From the NCBI GenBank assembly GCA_047967505.1, contig CM106541.1: 64,000 bases of DNA, one strand, 5' to 3'. Positions within the stretch are counted from its first letter, which is position 1; each line of letters begins with the position of its first letter. The notes beneath the pieces were generated by a model that worked only from the letters and a program-made list of their open reading frames with translations, searched no databases and had not been told where the DNA came from. The translations under genes were made by a program, and so were the position numbers. This document shows positions 1-9,385 of this stretch, piece after piece. This DNA comes from Dipteris shenzhenensis (taxonomy: Eukaryota > Polypodiophyta > Polypodiopsida > Gleicheniales).

Positions 1-2629
1 CTTGAAGGTCCATTGTTCTATTCATCAATGTGAAACTAACTCTTTCTAGCTTTTGGCCTTTGACCACCTCACTTTTATCAAGCCATAGGATGATCTTTAG
101 TTGACCATTGCATTCTACCATACACATATTGTAAAACTTAACCATGGCATGTAGAACTCTTCAAACATCCATCACAAAGTTGTTGTTCACTTATGAGTTC
201 TAGCTCTTTAGAATCTCAAACCTTCCCTTTTAGAGGTACTGTACTACATACATGTTGAGGCTTGCCGACTAAATCAAGTACACCCAAATTGAGAGCATGC
301 CTTGCCTTATCAACATCGGGGCTTTAACTTTTGTTCCCATAGAAAGGCATTATTTTTTAAATCTCTTAAATATAGCCCAATATACCCTTGTACTTATCCC
401 CAAATGTAACATAGATGCCCTATGCATTAGTTGCATTGAATCATTCCATGATTTTAGACTTTTGAATTTGGGATGTTGTATAGAAGATTCTAACATAAAA
501 TTTTGGTAAACACTTTCCCCACAATACCAGAGTGTTCATCATGGATACACATGGATTCTGAAAGAATCATACAAGCTCTCACTTGACACTTTTTAGTCAC
601 CACTTTTCTTGGATATTTCATCAATTGGATGCAATTTTCTCTTACAAAGTCTTTGACCCATTTGAGTATTTTTCGTGAATGCTTATGTTTTCTATTTCCC
701 AATGTCACCTTTTAGCGATGTCTTTTACATTCGTAAGTGAATTACATTTACAATGCTCTCCCCAATCGAGCATCTAATGTTTAAACTTTTACTTGAATTT
801 CATGAAATTTCTTTTGTATGCCATCATATCAGGTTTCTTTTTATAGCCATCTAAACACTTATAGCTTGCATAGATGATACCAAATGTTGATTCCAAGCCT
901 CTAATATTGCAATTATTTTGTCTCTTTCATTAATCAAAGATTGAAGGCTATTTGCTCTATGAGCAATTAACTTTTGACAATATTCTACAAACCATTCTCA
1001 CCCTTGCACATAAACTTTATTAAGATGGTCAACCCATGGAATTGTGGAGTCTAATAAGATTGTGGATCCATTGGATTTATCTTCCCATCTAACCACAAAT
1101 CCTACAACTAGAGATATCTTCCCATTTGGCCACAAGATTGTGGATCTATTGGATATATCTTCCATTTAACCAAAATCCATGTGTTATTTTTTTAAAAGAG
1201 TTACTAAATCAGTTTAACATGTTGAGGAAGATACATTCCTCTTTAGAAATGGTGCATTCGTTGCATTAATTTAAAAATGGATGTTTACCATTTTCTTATC
1301 CCTAAGGGCCTCCATAGTTTCATACACTTTCCAGCTAACATAATATAACATGGACATCACCAAACAACATACAAACATGACATGTTTAAAAAAACCATCA
1401 AATCAAGCAAAAATAAAATCCCAATTGCATACAAAATCTAACGATTGAAATTTGCATATTTAAAAACATATATACTTGGTAACAAGTAATGGAAAGTTCC
1501 ATATAATCAATAATCAAAATAGCTCATGGCTATCTAATGCTGATTAATCAAATCAACCATGCTAACATAAAAAGGTAAATGTCATAACATAGTAAAATGA
1601 CAACAAACAAAACTCATATCATATATATAGACCACATAGATAACAAATAAAATGACCTTGCATTAAAATAATATATTAACACACCACTTAGTAAATTACA
1701 AAGAAACAACACATAATACATTTAGATACCACAAAATTGTGAAACTATTGCATGTAAAACAAATCAGTATTAAAACAAATATCTAATGATGGTATCAAAC
1801 ATGCGGGAAAAAAATCGATGTCGATAACATCAGCACGTATATATGGTAAAATGATAGAAAAAAAAACTAATATTATATACAAAGATAACACACAAACAAC
1901 AAATAAATTGACTTGCATATATAAAGTTTGGAGGCAAACTTGACTTAGTAAATTACAATAAAGCAACACAAATCACATTTAAAACCACAAAAATTGTTAA
2001 AGTATTGAATGTAAAATAAATCTAAAACTTGTGAATAAACCATACTAGGTTCTTGGAAAAGGGGCCTTTGAAGGGTGACTGAAAATCTTAGATGAGAGAA
2101 GAAGTGGAAAGATTAAAAGAGAAGCACCTAAAATAAAGCAAGATGAAGGCATGATGACTCTCATTCATAAATCCTAAAAGTTTTAAAAGAATGAAAGTGA
2201 AATGCAAGGGAAACATAGGTAGAGAAAGAAATGATGAAATTTCAACATACAAGTCCATGCAATGATAGAGAGAACAGAGAAAGAAAGAAAGAACTTCAAA
2301 AATAGAGCTAGAGCAAGGTGCTCACAAATATGAGAGAAGGAAGAGAAAACTTGAGAATGAGAGGAGTATGGTACTTGGATGGGATGGTTTGGTTTCAGGA
2401 CAAATGGTGCAAGTGGCTGAGAAACTAGGTTTTTCAGTGTTCTTACAATTCAAAAATATGATGGGAGAGGATGCAACAACATCAAACATTGGTCCATTGA
2501 ATAAAGAAATAGGAAAGTCCAACCATTTCCAATATTCTATTGCCCTTATCTAGCCAATATTATACTCAATTTTATTCACCTTATTTCCATGTCACTTGTC
2601 TAATGGCTCTTTGATAGGGCCCCTTTTTT
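1..2629. other. AT-rich region without recognised gene
   Basis: Only short ORFs occur here and none matches a family I know. A 72-codon minus-strand ORF (490-708) can be followed through several stops to about position 1 as a possible decayed coding stretch, but I cannot name it. Two small direct repeats sit at about 1056-1088 and 1135-1172 (both contain AAGATTGTGGATC). A diverged tandem duplication follows at 1625-2030. Probably old, eroded repeat DNA. Confidence 0.5.
1625..2030. repeat. Diverged tandem duplication, period about 257 bp
   Basis: Copy A (about 1625-1780) and copy B (about 1880-2030) share the order of several short blocks. These are CTTAGTAAATTACAA, then CAACACA, then CCACAAAA, then an ATGTAAAA.AAATC block. 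The copies differ at many positions and by small indels, so the event is old. No coding potential is evident. Confidence 0.6.
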
Positions 2630-2966
2630 AGTCCAAATTTTTTGTAATGTGAAGTGAAAACCAAACTCATGCAAGAGGTGGAACACAAACACAACAACAC
2701 AGAAGTAGTTACTACCCCATAAACAATTTCCACAATTGATGAGTATCATGATTTGTACACAAATGGAAGAGATGCAAAAACAAGAATGAGGTTGAGAAAC
2801 TATGTGTTTTAAGTCCAAAATTTTTGTAATGTGATGTGAAAACCAAACTCATGCAGGAGGTTGAACACAAACACAACAACCCAGAAGTAGTTACTACCCC
2901 ACAAATAATTTCCACAATTGATCAGCATCATGATTTGTACACAAATGGAAGAGATGCAAAAACAAG
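2630..2966. repeat. Tandem duplication, 182-bp period
   Basis: Copy 1 spans 2630-2811 and copy 2 spans 2812-2966, both starting AGTCCAAA. They are about 95 percent alike by eye and share the blocks ACCAAACTCATGCA and AGAAGTAGTTACTACCCC. The second copy stops matching after ATGCAAAAACAAG. Two overlapping short plus-strand ORFs (2836-3042, 2918-3121) lie over copy 2 and are not recognised. The duplication lies just upstream of the 5' end of the plus-strand LINE. Confidence 0.85.
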
Positions 2967-3104
2967 TAACGAGAAAATTCAAAAGCATATTAGGTTCATA
3001 TGGTCAAAAAGAAATCAAAGAGATAGCTCAAAGACAAATTGACCAGCCAGAAGACTATAAAATGAAGATGGAGCTCATGTCCTATTTTCCCTTAGGAAGA
3101 TTAG

Positions 3105-5088
3105 GAAGAGGAAATGTTTGAGGCTTATCATTACAAAAGAGTGTTGGAAGATAAGAATTAGGAGGGAAAAGTGCTTGGTCCCAACAATGCAAACACTTTG
3201 CCCTTGAAATTGATGTCAAAGAGGCTGAAAAATGTAGCTTGGAATATCGGCCAAGGAAAGGAAAATAGATTCCACTTCCTTAGAGATGCATATAGGCATT
3301 GGTGAGTCAATATTCATAGAAGGGTTGGTGTAGTGGCACTGCGAATCTCTTTAAGATGATGTCATGGAATTTGCATAGATGTTGCAACCCAGAGAAGAAA
3401 AAAGGTTGTATTGCTTTACTAAGGAAGGTCAATGCAGATTTGGTGCTATTGCAAGAGGTCAATGCAGCGAAGACGACCCGTTTTGCTTTGCCATTCATAA
3501 ACTAGTCTATACTATTTTGTGTAACTGCTCTGCCTATGGAAAAGGAGGATTGGCAATCTTGGCCAAGGACCCTTTTAGGTTCCATGAACTGTTTCGTAAT
3601 GCAATGTGCTAGTTTCTAGCTGCTCCTATCAATGTTGAGGACAAAAAAATTTAATGCCTTGTGCATGTATGCCGCAAATTCCTTGGGTGAGAGGTTAGAA
3701 TGCTAGCTAGATATCAAGTCTCAAATATAGGGTGATTGCTGGCAGTTTGGAGGTGATTGGAATTTCTCAATGGGAGAAGAAGACTGCTCTCACCCCTCTT
3801 GGTTAATTTCTACCTCATAATCTGTCGTTTGGTAAGAGGTATGCCTAGAAATGGTATGGTAGGATGCCTAGAAATTGATCCTAATGGTTTGGAAGGATTC
3901 TCATGAAGTAATAGAAGGAAAGATGAAGAGTTTAGGGTTGGCAAGATGGACAGAGTGTATGTATCTAGAGAATGCTGGTGGATGCACTCCCCAATGAATG
4001 GTGAATATATGGTTAATACTTGATTATTAGACCATGTTTCTCTATTATCATCCTTCAGCATCCCTCTCAAAGCTGGAAGATCATTTGACGTTTCGCTTAA
4101 ATTCAATAATAGGTACCTATCCTCCTAGGCATTTTGCAATCATATTGGGTCCATTTGAAAGCAAGTTATCTGCAAAATTGAAGATCCTTGTAGTAGATGG
4201 GATCAAGTAATAAGGGCGGTGGACCAAGGGGCCAAAATATGGAACAAGAGAGACAAGGCCAACAAGTGGAAAATAAAGGACTTATATGATATAAGGTCTA
4301 TTGTGAGACTGTGTATTGAATTGGCTTCGAGAGATCCTATTGTCACTACCTTGCTTTTGGAGCTTGAGTAGGAAATGTACATGTGAGAATTGAAGAGTGC
4401 AGAGAGGGCTTTCTCTAGACTAAACAGTATCAAGTTGGGAAAATGCCCCATGAAGCTGCATTTTCAATCAATTAGAAGAAAGCATCAAAGGGAAACCATT
4501 GACAGAGTTCTTGACTAGGAAGATAAATTTATGGAGACAAAGTTTTGGCACATAGATAATATTTATTTAAAACATTTGAGTGCCTTGGTGGGCTCTCAAG
4601 TATAGCAATATGAGGAGTGGCTTCAAGCCATCTTGAAATCTCTCCAAGGGATTGAGCCAAGGGTAATAGAAGCGTATAGGAGGAGGCTATGTTCGAAGTT
4701 CCTGCTCAAGGAATGTTGGGAGGCATCGATTAAGATGAAAGAGGATAGAGCACAAGGATCTAATGGCTTGACAAACTGAGTTCTTTATTTGCTTTTGAGA
4801 TGTCATGGGCAAAGATCTGGTTGAGATGGCTAATGCCTTTGTCATGAAGGGATCTCTGTCCATTGGTGTTAACACGAGTTTCATTGGTGTTAACACGAGT
4901 TTGATAAAGCTTCCCCAAAGAGGTAGCGCCATTTACAAGTGGGAGATTGGCATATAGTCATCATGCTCAACACCTCCTATAAGTAATTGCAAAAACTATG
5001 GCCCTTAGAATTTGAGAAGTATGAATCCAGATTGTAGACAAAGAGCAGACAAGTTTGGAAGGGTTATTTTTTATAACATCCTGAACAC
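3105..5088 (+). pseudogene. LINE (L1-type) ORF2, 5' part: endonuclease and start of RT; decayed
   Basis: This is the 5' part of a non-LTR retrotransposon ORF2, riddled with stops and frameshifts. It begins with a segment that aligns to the minus-strand LINE at 40050-39790 (GKVLG.NN.N.LP....K.LK, then FLRDAYR). An AP-endonuclease-like domain follows: MSWNLHRCCN at 3360, ADLVLLQEVN at about 3430, a GKGGLAILAKDPFRFHELF stretch at 3540-3595 and a GDWNFSMG block near 3755. The linker and N-terminal RT region (QGIEPR at about 4650, then MKEDRAQGSNGLT) runs to a FYNILN motif at 5075-5090. There homology to the minus copy stops abruptly and gypsy sequence begins. The copy appears 5' truncated at about 3100 and is certainly non-functional. 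Confidence 0.8.
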
Positions 5089-5214
5089 GCTGACCTCACA
5101 ATCCATCCCACTCCTCACCGGTACACCCCACCCATTCCTTTCTCCCTCTCGCCTTCCCATTCCTTCCCACTTTTCCTATCTTTCCCTTTCCCTACTCTTC
5201 TCAAAGAGTATCCC

Positions 5215-5465
5215 GTCGATTGTTGCAATCAAAAGATCCCGTTGACCATCGCCATAGAAAGATCCTATTGACTATTGCCATCAAAAGATATTGCTGACCG
5301 TTGCCATCTAGAGATCTCGTTAATTTTTGCCATCCACATATCACGCCGGTCATGACCATAATCGTATTCCATCGGCCGTCACCACCTAGAGATCCCGTCG
5401 ATCATCATCCCACTGATTGTCGCCATCCCCATATCCCATTGACTGTTGCCCATCCCGTTGATTGT
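5215..5465. repeat. 26-bp degenerate tandem array (old gypsy copy)
   Basis: Around ten units are spaced almost exactly 26 bp apart. Each has a core like GACCATCGCCAT or GATTGTCGCCAT followed by a variable 14-bp part often ending AGATCC. Example cores are GACCATCGCCAT, GACTATTGCCAT, GACCGTTGCCAT and GATTGTCGCCAT. The same period and core recur at 8640-9315 and 18655-18915 in the intact element. Confidence 0.85.
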
Positions 5466-5480
5466 GGGGATACAAAAATC

Positions 5481-5618
5481 TATATAAAGGAGCCCTATCC
5501 TGCCAGGACGTTGCCATAGCAGTTTTCCCTAGAGTCTCCCAAAATTTCATCAAAATTCTCACAACCCCCTGCCCTCTTCCACAGCCATCAGGAAGCCATC
5601 CAGCATAGTCAGTTTATG
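5481..5618 (+). promoter_or_regulatory. Conserved internal TATA box and ORF start (old gypsy copy)
   Basis: TATATAAAG at 5481-5489 lies directly after the 26-bp array and about 130 nt before an ATG at 5616. The equivalent region of the intact element has TATAAAT at 18934-18940 and ATG at 19056. Array, TATA box, spacing and ORF start are all shared, which fits an internal promoter for the downstream ORF. Transcription itself is inferred. Confidence 0.5.
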
Positions 5619-6644
5619 TCCTCCAACACTTCCTCTTCCACCAATTCCCTCACCACTCAATTACCCTCACTCTTCCCCATGGATCCGAAAAATGAATTCT
5701 TCGAATTCGAGATAGAGCTGGGACTCCACCCCTGACCTCCGATTTTGTAGGCCACCAGTCTCTTTGTCCCAAATAGCAAAGGCTTCAACCTTAGAGGTAA
5801 CTAAGGATGTAAGGATGATGCCCAAGGTACTAAACATGGAAGAGTTAGCCACCACTCTATTAAACAAGTTGGGCCAACAATGGAAGATAGAAGCATCAGA
5901 AGAGGCTCCTAGCAACCCCCATCTATTTCCACAAAGAGATAACATATGCTGTGAGGTATGCAATGGAAAACATCCCGCTAATGAGTGCCCTCATCTTGGG
6001 GCAAGTCTAGCACTCTACTGTGCCCATTGTGCTCATTAGGGAAATCATGAGACATCTCAATGTCGTTATCCTAAGGTGATTCCTCAACCAATGTATCAAC
6101 AAAGGCCGTAGCTAACATTTCTTGCACCACCCGATCCTTCCAATCAGGCACAACAATCAAAGGCAATTTAGGGCTCATCATATTCCATTACCCCTGCCAG
6201 TACTGGGACCTCAACCACAACCGCCACGAATTACTCCCCTGAATCAAGTATTGGTGGAAGAGCTACCTAGTGAGATTAGGGAGACCCCAAACCTACCTTT
6301 AGTGGAAACAATGATCCCCAATATGGTGACAATGCAAATTGGTCTAGCCTTATAAGTCGCTATGTTAGGCAAGATGACCAACACATTCCGGTCTATGAAA
6401 CAACATCGATTTCTCAATCTATGGAGATAGGAACAACTTGACCAAGACAACCCATTATGCCATATGTGTCAAGGGCCACAATGATCCAATGAGGGTCCCC
6501 TCAAGGGCACTGGCTGAATTGGTGGAAGCCAAAAAAGAAGAGTTCATGTGGAACAGTGGCACCCTAGCCCCACCTTTAGCTCTAGGAAGAGGGTTTGACA
6601 TTGGCATCTTGGTAAAACACAGATTAACAGAATTGCTGCTAAAG

Positions 6645-6997
6645 TGGTTTATAGAAGATTGGTGGGGGCTGGCTTCATCCAAAAATGGGGCCTTCATCGC
6701 TCTCCTAGATGGTGGCTTGCCAGTTTCAAAGAGGTTTGGCAGAAGTGTTGTGTGGGGAAGCTCAATTTTATCTAAAGGAAGATCGTCAATGAGTGGTGGT
6801 TGCTAGCAAGGCAAAACTAGCAAAAAATTTACAAGTAAACCCAATGTGTGCTCTGTGTGGAAACGCTATAGAGCATGTCTAGCACTTGATATGGCATTGC
6901 CTTGTCTCTAGGGAGTTTGGAGCAAAATGGAGGTTGCCATCCATTAAGTGGGTTTGATGACAACATTCTACAATGGTTGCAATTGGAAATTGGTTCT
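6645..6997 (+). pseudogene. LINE ORF2 C-terminal zinc-binding region, interrupted by the gypsy insertion
   Basis: Across frameshifts this reads EVWQKCCVGK, then CVLCGNAIEHV.HL near 6850. It aligns with the minus LINE product at 33149-32679 (EVWQKSSVGK, CVVCGNAIEYIQHLMWWC). This is the zf-RVT type domain at the end of plant LINE ORF2. Nucleotide homology runs to AATTGGTTCT at 6988-6997, where the gypsy LTR begins. It continues at 26305 after the gypsy element. Non-functional. Confidence 0.8.
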
Positions 6998-8027
6998 TGT
7001 TAACATCCACAGAGTACAGCTACCAAATGCAAGGTAGTCAATGAGTAAAGGTGACCAAACCGAATGATCTACTCCAACAAGACAAGCTCAAGGGAGTTTG
7101 ATACCCAAATACACCAAGGTCAATAATCACAAGCAATGTGCACACGGAAGGAGTATAGCTCAAACTCAGGGAGTTTGATGCCCAAATACCCAAAGTACGC
7201 TCCAAAGTCCAAAGTTTCAAAGATTCTAGGCGACGTGCACAGGCTGTATGTTCTAGCTGCCCCTGCCTAGAACAAGGAGGTGCATACCAGTGGGAACAAG
7301 GAGATGCACACTTTTGGGCCACGAAGAGTGCATGTGCCTTGCACTGTTCAGCTCCACATCCATAGGAAATAGTGACGCCAATGAAAATAGCCATGAAAGG
7401 AGTACAACTCAAACTGAAGGAGTTTGTTCCCCAAATATTTCGAATAAAAGGCTTCCCAACAACATTTAGGGTTACTATTGAGTGTCTCGCGGAAGACGAG
7501 CCTCGTCACTCTAGGTTTTGAGCCTAGTTTACAAGGTTCGAACCCCAAATAGGTGAAGGTGTGAGGGCGCTCAAGGAGTTTGAGCCCCAAATCACCCGAG
7601 CCTAGGAGGTTGGCCCTTCCTTCAAAAGGTGACTTGTATAAAAGGCCAAATGGTTGACTTTGGTCTTCATTGTTGTTTGTACAAGTTTGAATGCAAGCTC
7701 CCTCTTCTCTTCCAAGAGAGTGTTTTGGGTGTTCTCTTGTTTCCATTGTAGTGCCTTTGTGGTTGTCACTCTATCCCCCTTCACTCCCTTCTCCTTCTTC
7801 CCTTCCTCCTCCTCCCTTCTCCCTTCTTGTCCCTCTCCCCTCCCCTCTTCTTCTTCCCTCTTCCTCGTGTGAAATCACATTGCAACAATCTGGAGACCGC
7901 TTAAGTGACACTTGCTGACAGCTCATGCTATGCATTGCTCCCACAAGGAGTAGTTAGGAGTGGAGACTTCATCGGCATATCTTCAACTACCCCACGACAC
8001 GTGAGTCACCATTGAGGCCCATGACAT
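6998..8027 (+). repeat. 5' LTR of the gypsy element
   Basis: The 1030-bp LTR starts TGTTAACATCC and ends CCCATGACA. It is clearly homologous to 25078-26299 but carries numerous substitutions, so the insertion is not recent. A TATAAAA box lies at 7637-7643, followed by a pyrimidine-rich stretch at about 7770-7865. The 200-bp block found upstream of the TATA box in the 3' LTR is absent here. A GGTTCGAACCCC motif at 7535-7546 resembles a tRNA T-arm/B-box by chance or ancestry. Confidence 0.95.
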
Positions 8028-8031
8028 TTTT

Positions 8032-8049
8032 GGTGCCGCTGCCAGGGAT
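8032..8049 (+). promoter_or_regulatory. Primer binding site, tRNA-Asp-like
   Basis: TGGTGCCGCTGCCAGGGA begins a few bases after the 5' LTR. It resembles the TGGCGCCGTTGCCGGGGA type of site known from plant Athila/Tat gypsy elements, with three transition-type changes. This supports the lineage call. Confidence 0.8.
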
Positions 8050-8160
8050 AAAAGGTATGCTTTTGCATTTGCACTTGCCTTCCTTCGATATCTACCCATT
8101 GCATAAGTTTCAAGCTTACCTTGGAGCTTGTTAGTGGAGTTGTAGGAGAGAAGAGAGGTG

Positions 8161-8164
<4 letters not shown>

Positions 8165-8254
<90 letters not shown>
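8165..8254. repeat. (AG)n microsatellite, about 45 units
   Basis: An uninterrupted AG run lies in the untranslated leader of the gypsy element. Long ORFs across it on both strands (Arg-Glu or Ser-Leu repeats) are artefacts of the dinucleotide. Confidence 0.98.
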
Positions 8255-8258
<4 letters not shown>

Positions 8259-8639
8259 GGAAATCATTTTTTTCATGTAGGAATGCCATTTGTGCATGGG
8301 AAGCTTGTTTTGGATGCTTTTTGGTGTTTCAAGTTGATAGAACTTAGTAGGCTTGATTGCTAAGGTGTGTGTATGGTCTAATCACCTCAAAAAACAACAA
8401 AACTAAGGATTTTTGTCAAGTTTTGAAGTAGTTTCACGTTCTGGAACTCCCCTTTTCTGAGTTTTTGCATTTTGGCTTTCAAAAAGTGTTTGTTTTCAAG
8501 TGTTTTTTCATTAAGTAGGTAGATTAGGTACTGTAGCACCCCCCCATCACAAAAAATCATGAAAAAATTTACAAAATCCTCAGAAATCATCAAATCTCAA
8601 TCGGGAAAACTATGTATGAGTATCCCACCAAGTTGGTGC

Positions 8640-9315
8640 GGTAGCATATCGCACCGACTAGATTCTCCACCAACTGGCACGTTAGCCGGATCCCCCGATC
8701 AACCTGCATTGACCCGGTGGCATAATGCTTTCCCGCTGACCTAACCTTTGACTACGGTTTACCCCATTGCCCAAAGTTAATGCGTGTCAGAGTTACTTTC
8801 ACACTGGCCTGACAGGTCGTTGACTGGTGCTATAGTGGTTCCCCGCCGATCGTTGCTATCTTACTATCCTGTCATCGACACGGTGAACCCACCCCCATGC
8901 CCATAGTCATAATCATTCCCCTCTGCATGTTGCGCTACTTCCATCACACCGCCCGTCACTGTGTTCTCCATTGTCCGGTGTTTTACGCTTACCCCACCAT
9001 CATTGCTATACCCATGGTGCGTTAGTAAGATTCTACCGATTCCCTATCTTGCTACCCGCTATTATCCGGCATCCCTACACTTGTGGGGATATCCCTTCTG
9101 ACCGATCGCACCGACCACATTGCACTCATCATCACATCGATTGTCGCCATACATTCATCACAGCGATCGGTGTTAATTCCTTATTCCATCAATCATCGCT
9201 AAAGGTTACACTGCCGTCCGTCGCCAAAACCGTACTACATCGCCCGTTGCTATACCCATAGTCCACCGACTGGTGCTGTAGAGTTATCCCGCCAACCGGT
9301 GTGATACCTTTGGGG
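8640..9315. repeat. 25-26-bp periodic degenerate array, 5' copy
   Basis: From about 9118 the units are spaced exactly 25-26 bp: GATTGTCGCCAT, GATCGGTGTTAAT, AATCATCGCTAA, GTCCGTCGCCAA, GCCCGTTGCTAT, GACTGGTGCTGT, AACCGGTGTGAT. From 8640 to 9118 the same cores occur less regularly. The core is roughly GACCGTCGCCAT, with about 14 variable bases between cores. It lies directly upstream of gag and matches the array upstream of ORF3. Confidence 0.75.
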
Positions 9316-9385
9316 TAGCTAGGAATTAACAAAAAATTCCAAAACCTTAGTTTAGCTTGGGTGCCCCCAGCCAAAGGCATCCCAC

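Larger units (their letters stand above)
5089..6640 (+). mobile_element. Old, rearranged Ty3/gypsy fragment inserted in the plus LINE
   Basis: This decayed fragment is related to the large gypsy element next door. Its first part (5089-5757) matches 18640-19200 of that element: a 26-bp repeat array, a TATA box, then an ORF start whose product runs FFEFEIELGLHP against FFEFEVDLGLHP in the intact copy. Its second part (5763-6600) matches gag at 10900-11700, including LGQQWK, SNPHLFPQ and zinc knuckles at 5947-5990 and 6018-6062. A degraded third knuckle lies near 6463 (CHMCQGPQ for CYTCQGPH). The order is therefore 3' module then gag, the reverse of the intact element, so a deletion or template switch joined them at about 5760. 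LINE sequence stops at 5088 and resumes at about 6645 with the middle of ORF2 missing. No LTRs or target duplication were found. Confidence 0.75.

Noticed and set aside
7535-7546. tRNA-like T-arm/B-box motif GGTTCGAACCCC
   Set aside because: It lies inside the gypsy LTR, is repeated in the other LTR as GATTCGAATCCC, and no acceptor stem, D-arm or anticodon arm can be formed around it.
7983-8363. Long ORFs on both strands over the AG microsatellite
   Set aside because: They are dinucleotide repeats read as Arg-Glu or Ser-Leu, with no real coding signal.
8640-9315. Regularly spaced repeats resembling a CRISPR array
   Set aside because: The repeats are short (about 12 bp), degenerate and 25-26 bp apart inside a plant retrotransposon. 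There is no exact repeat or cas context.
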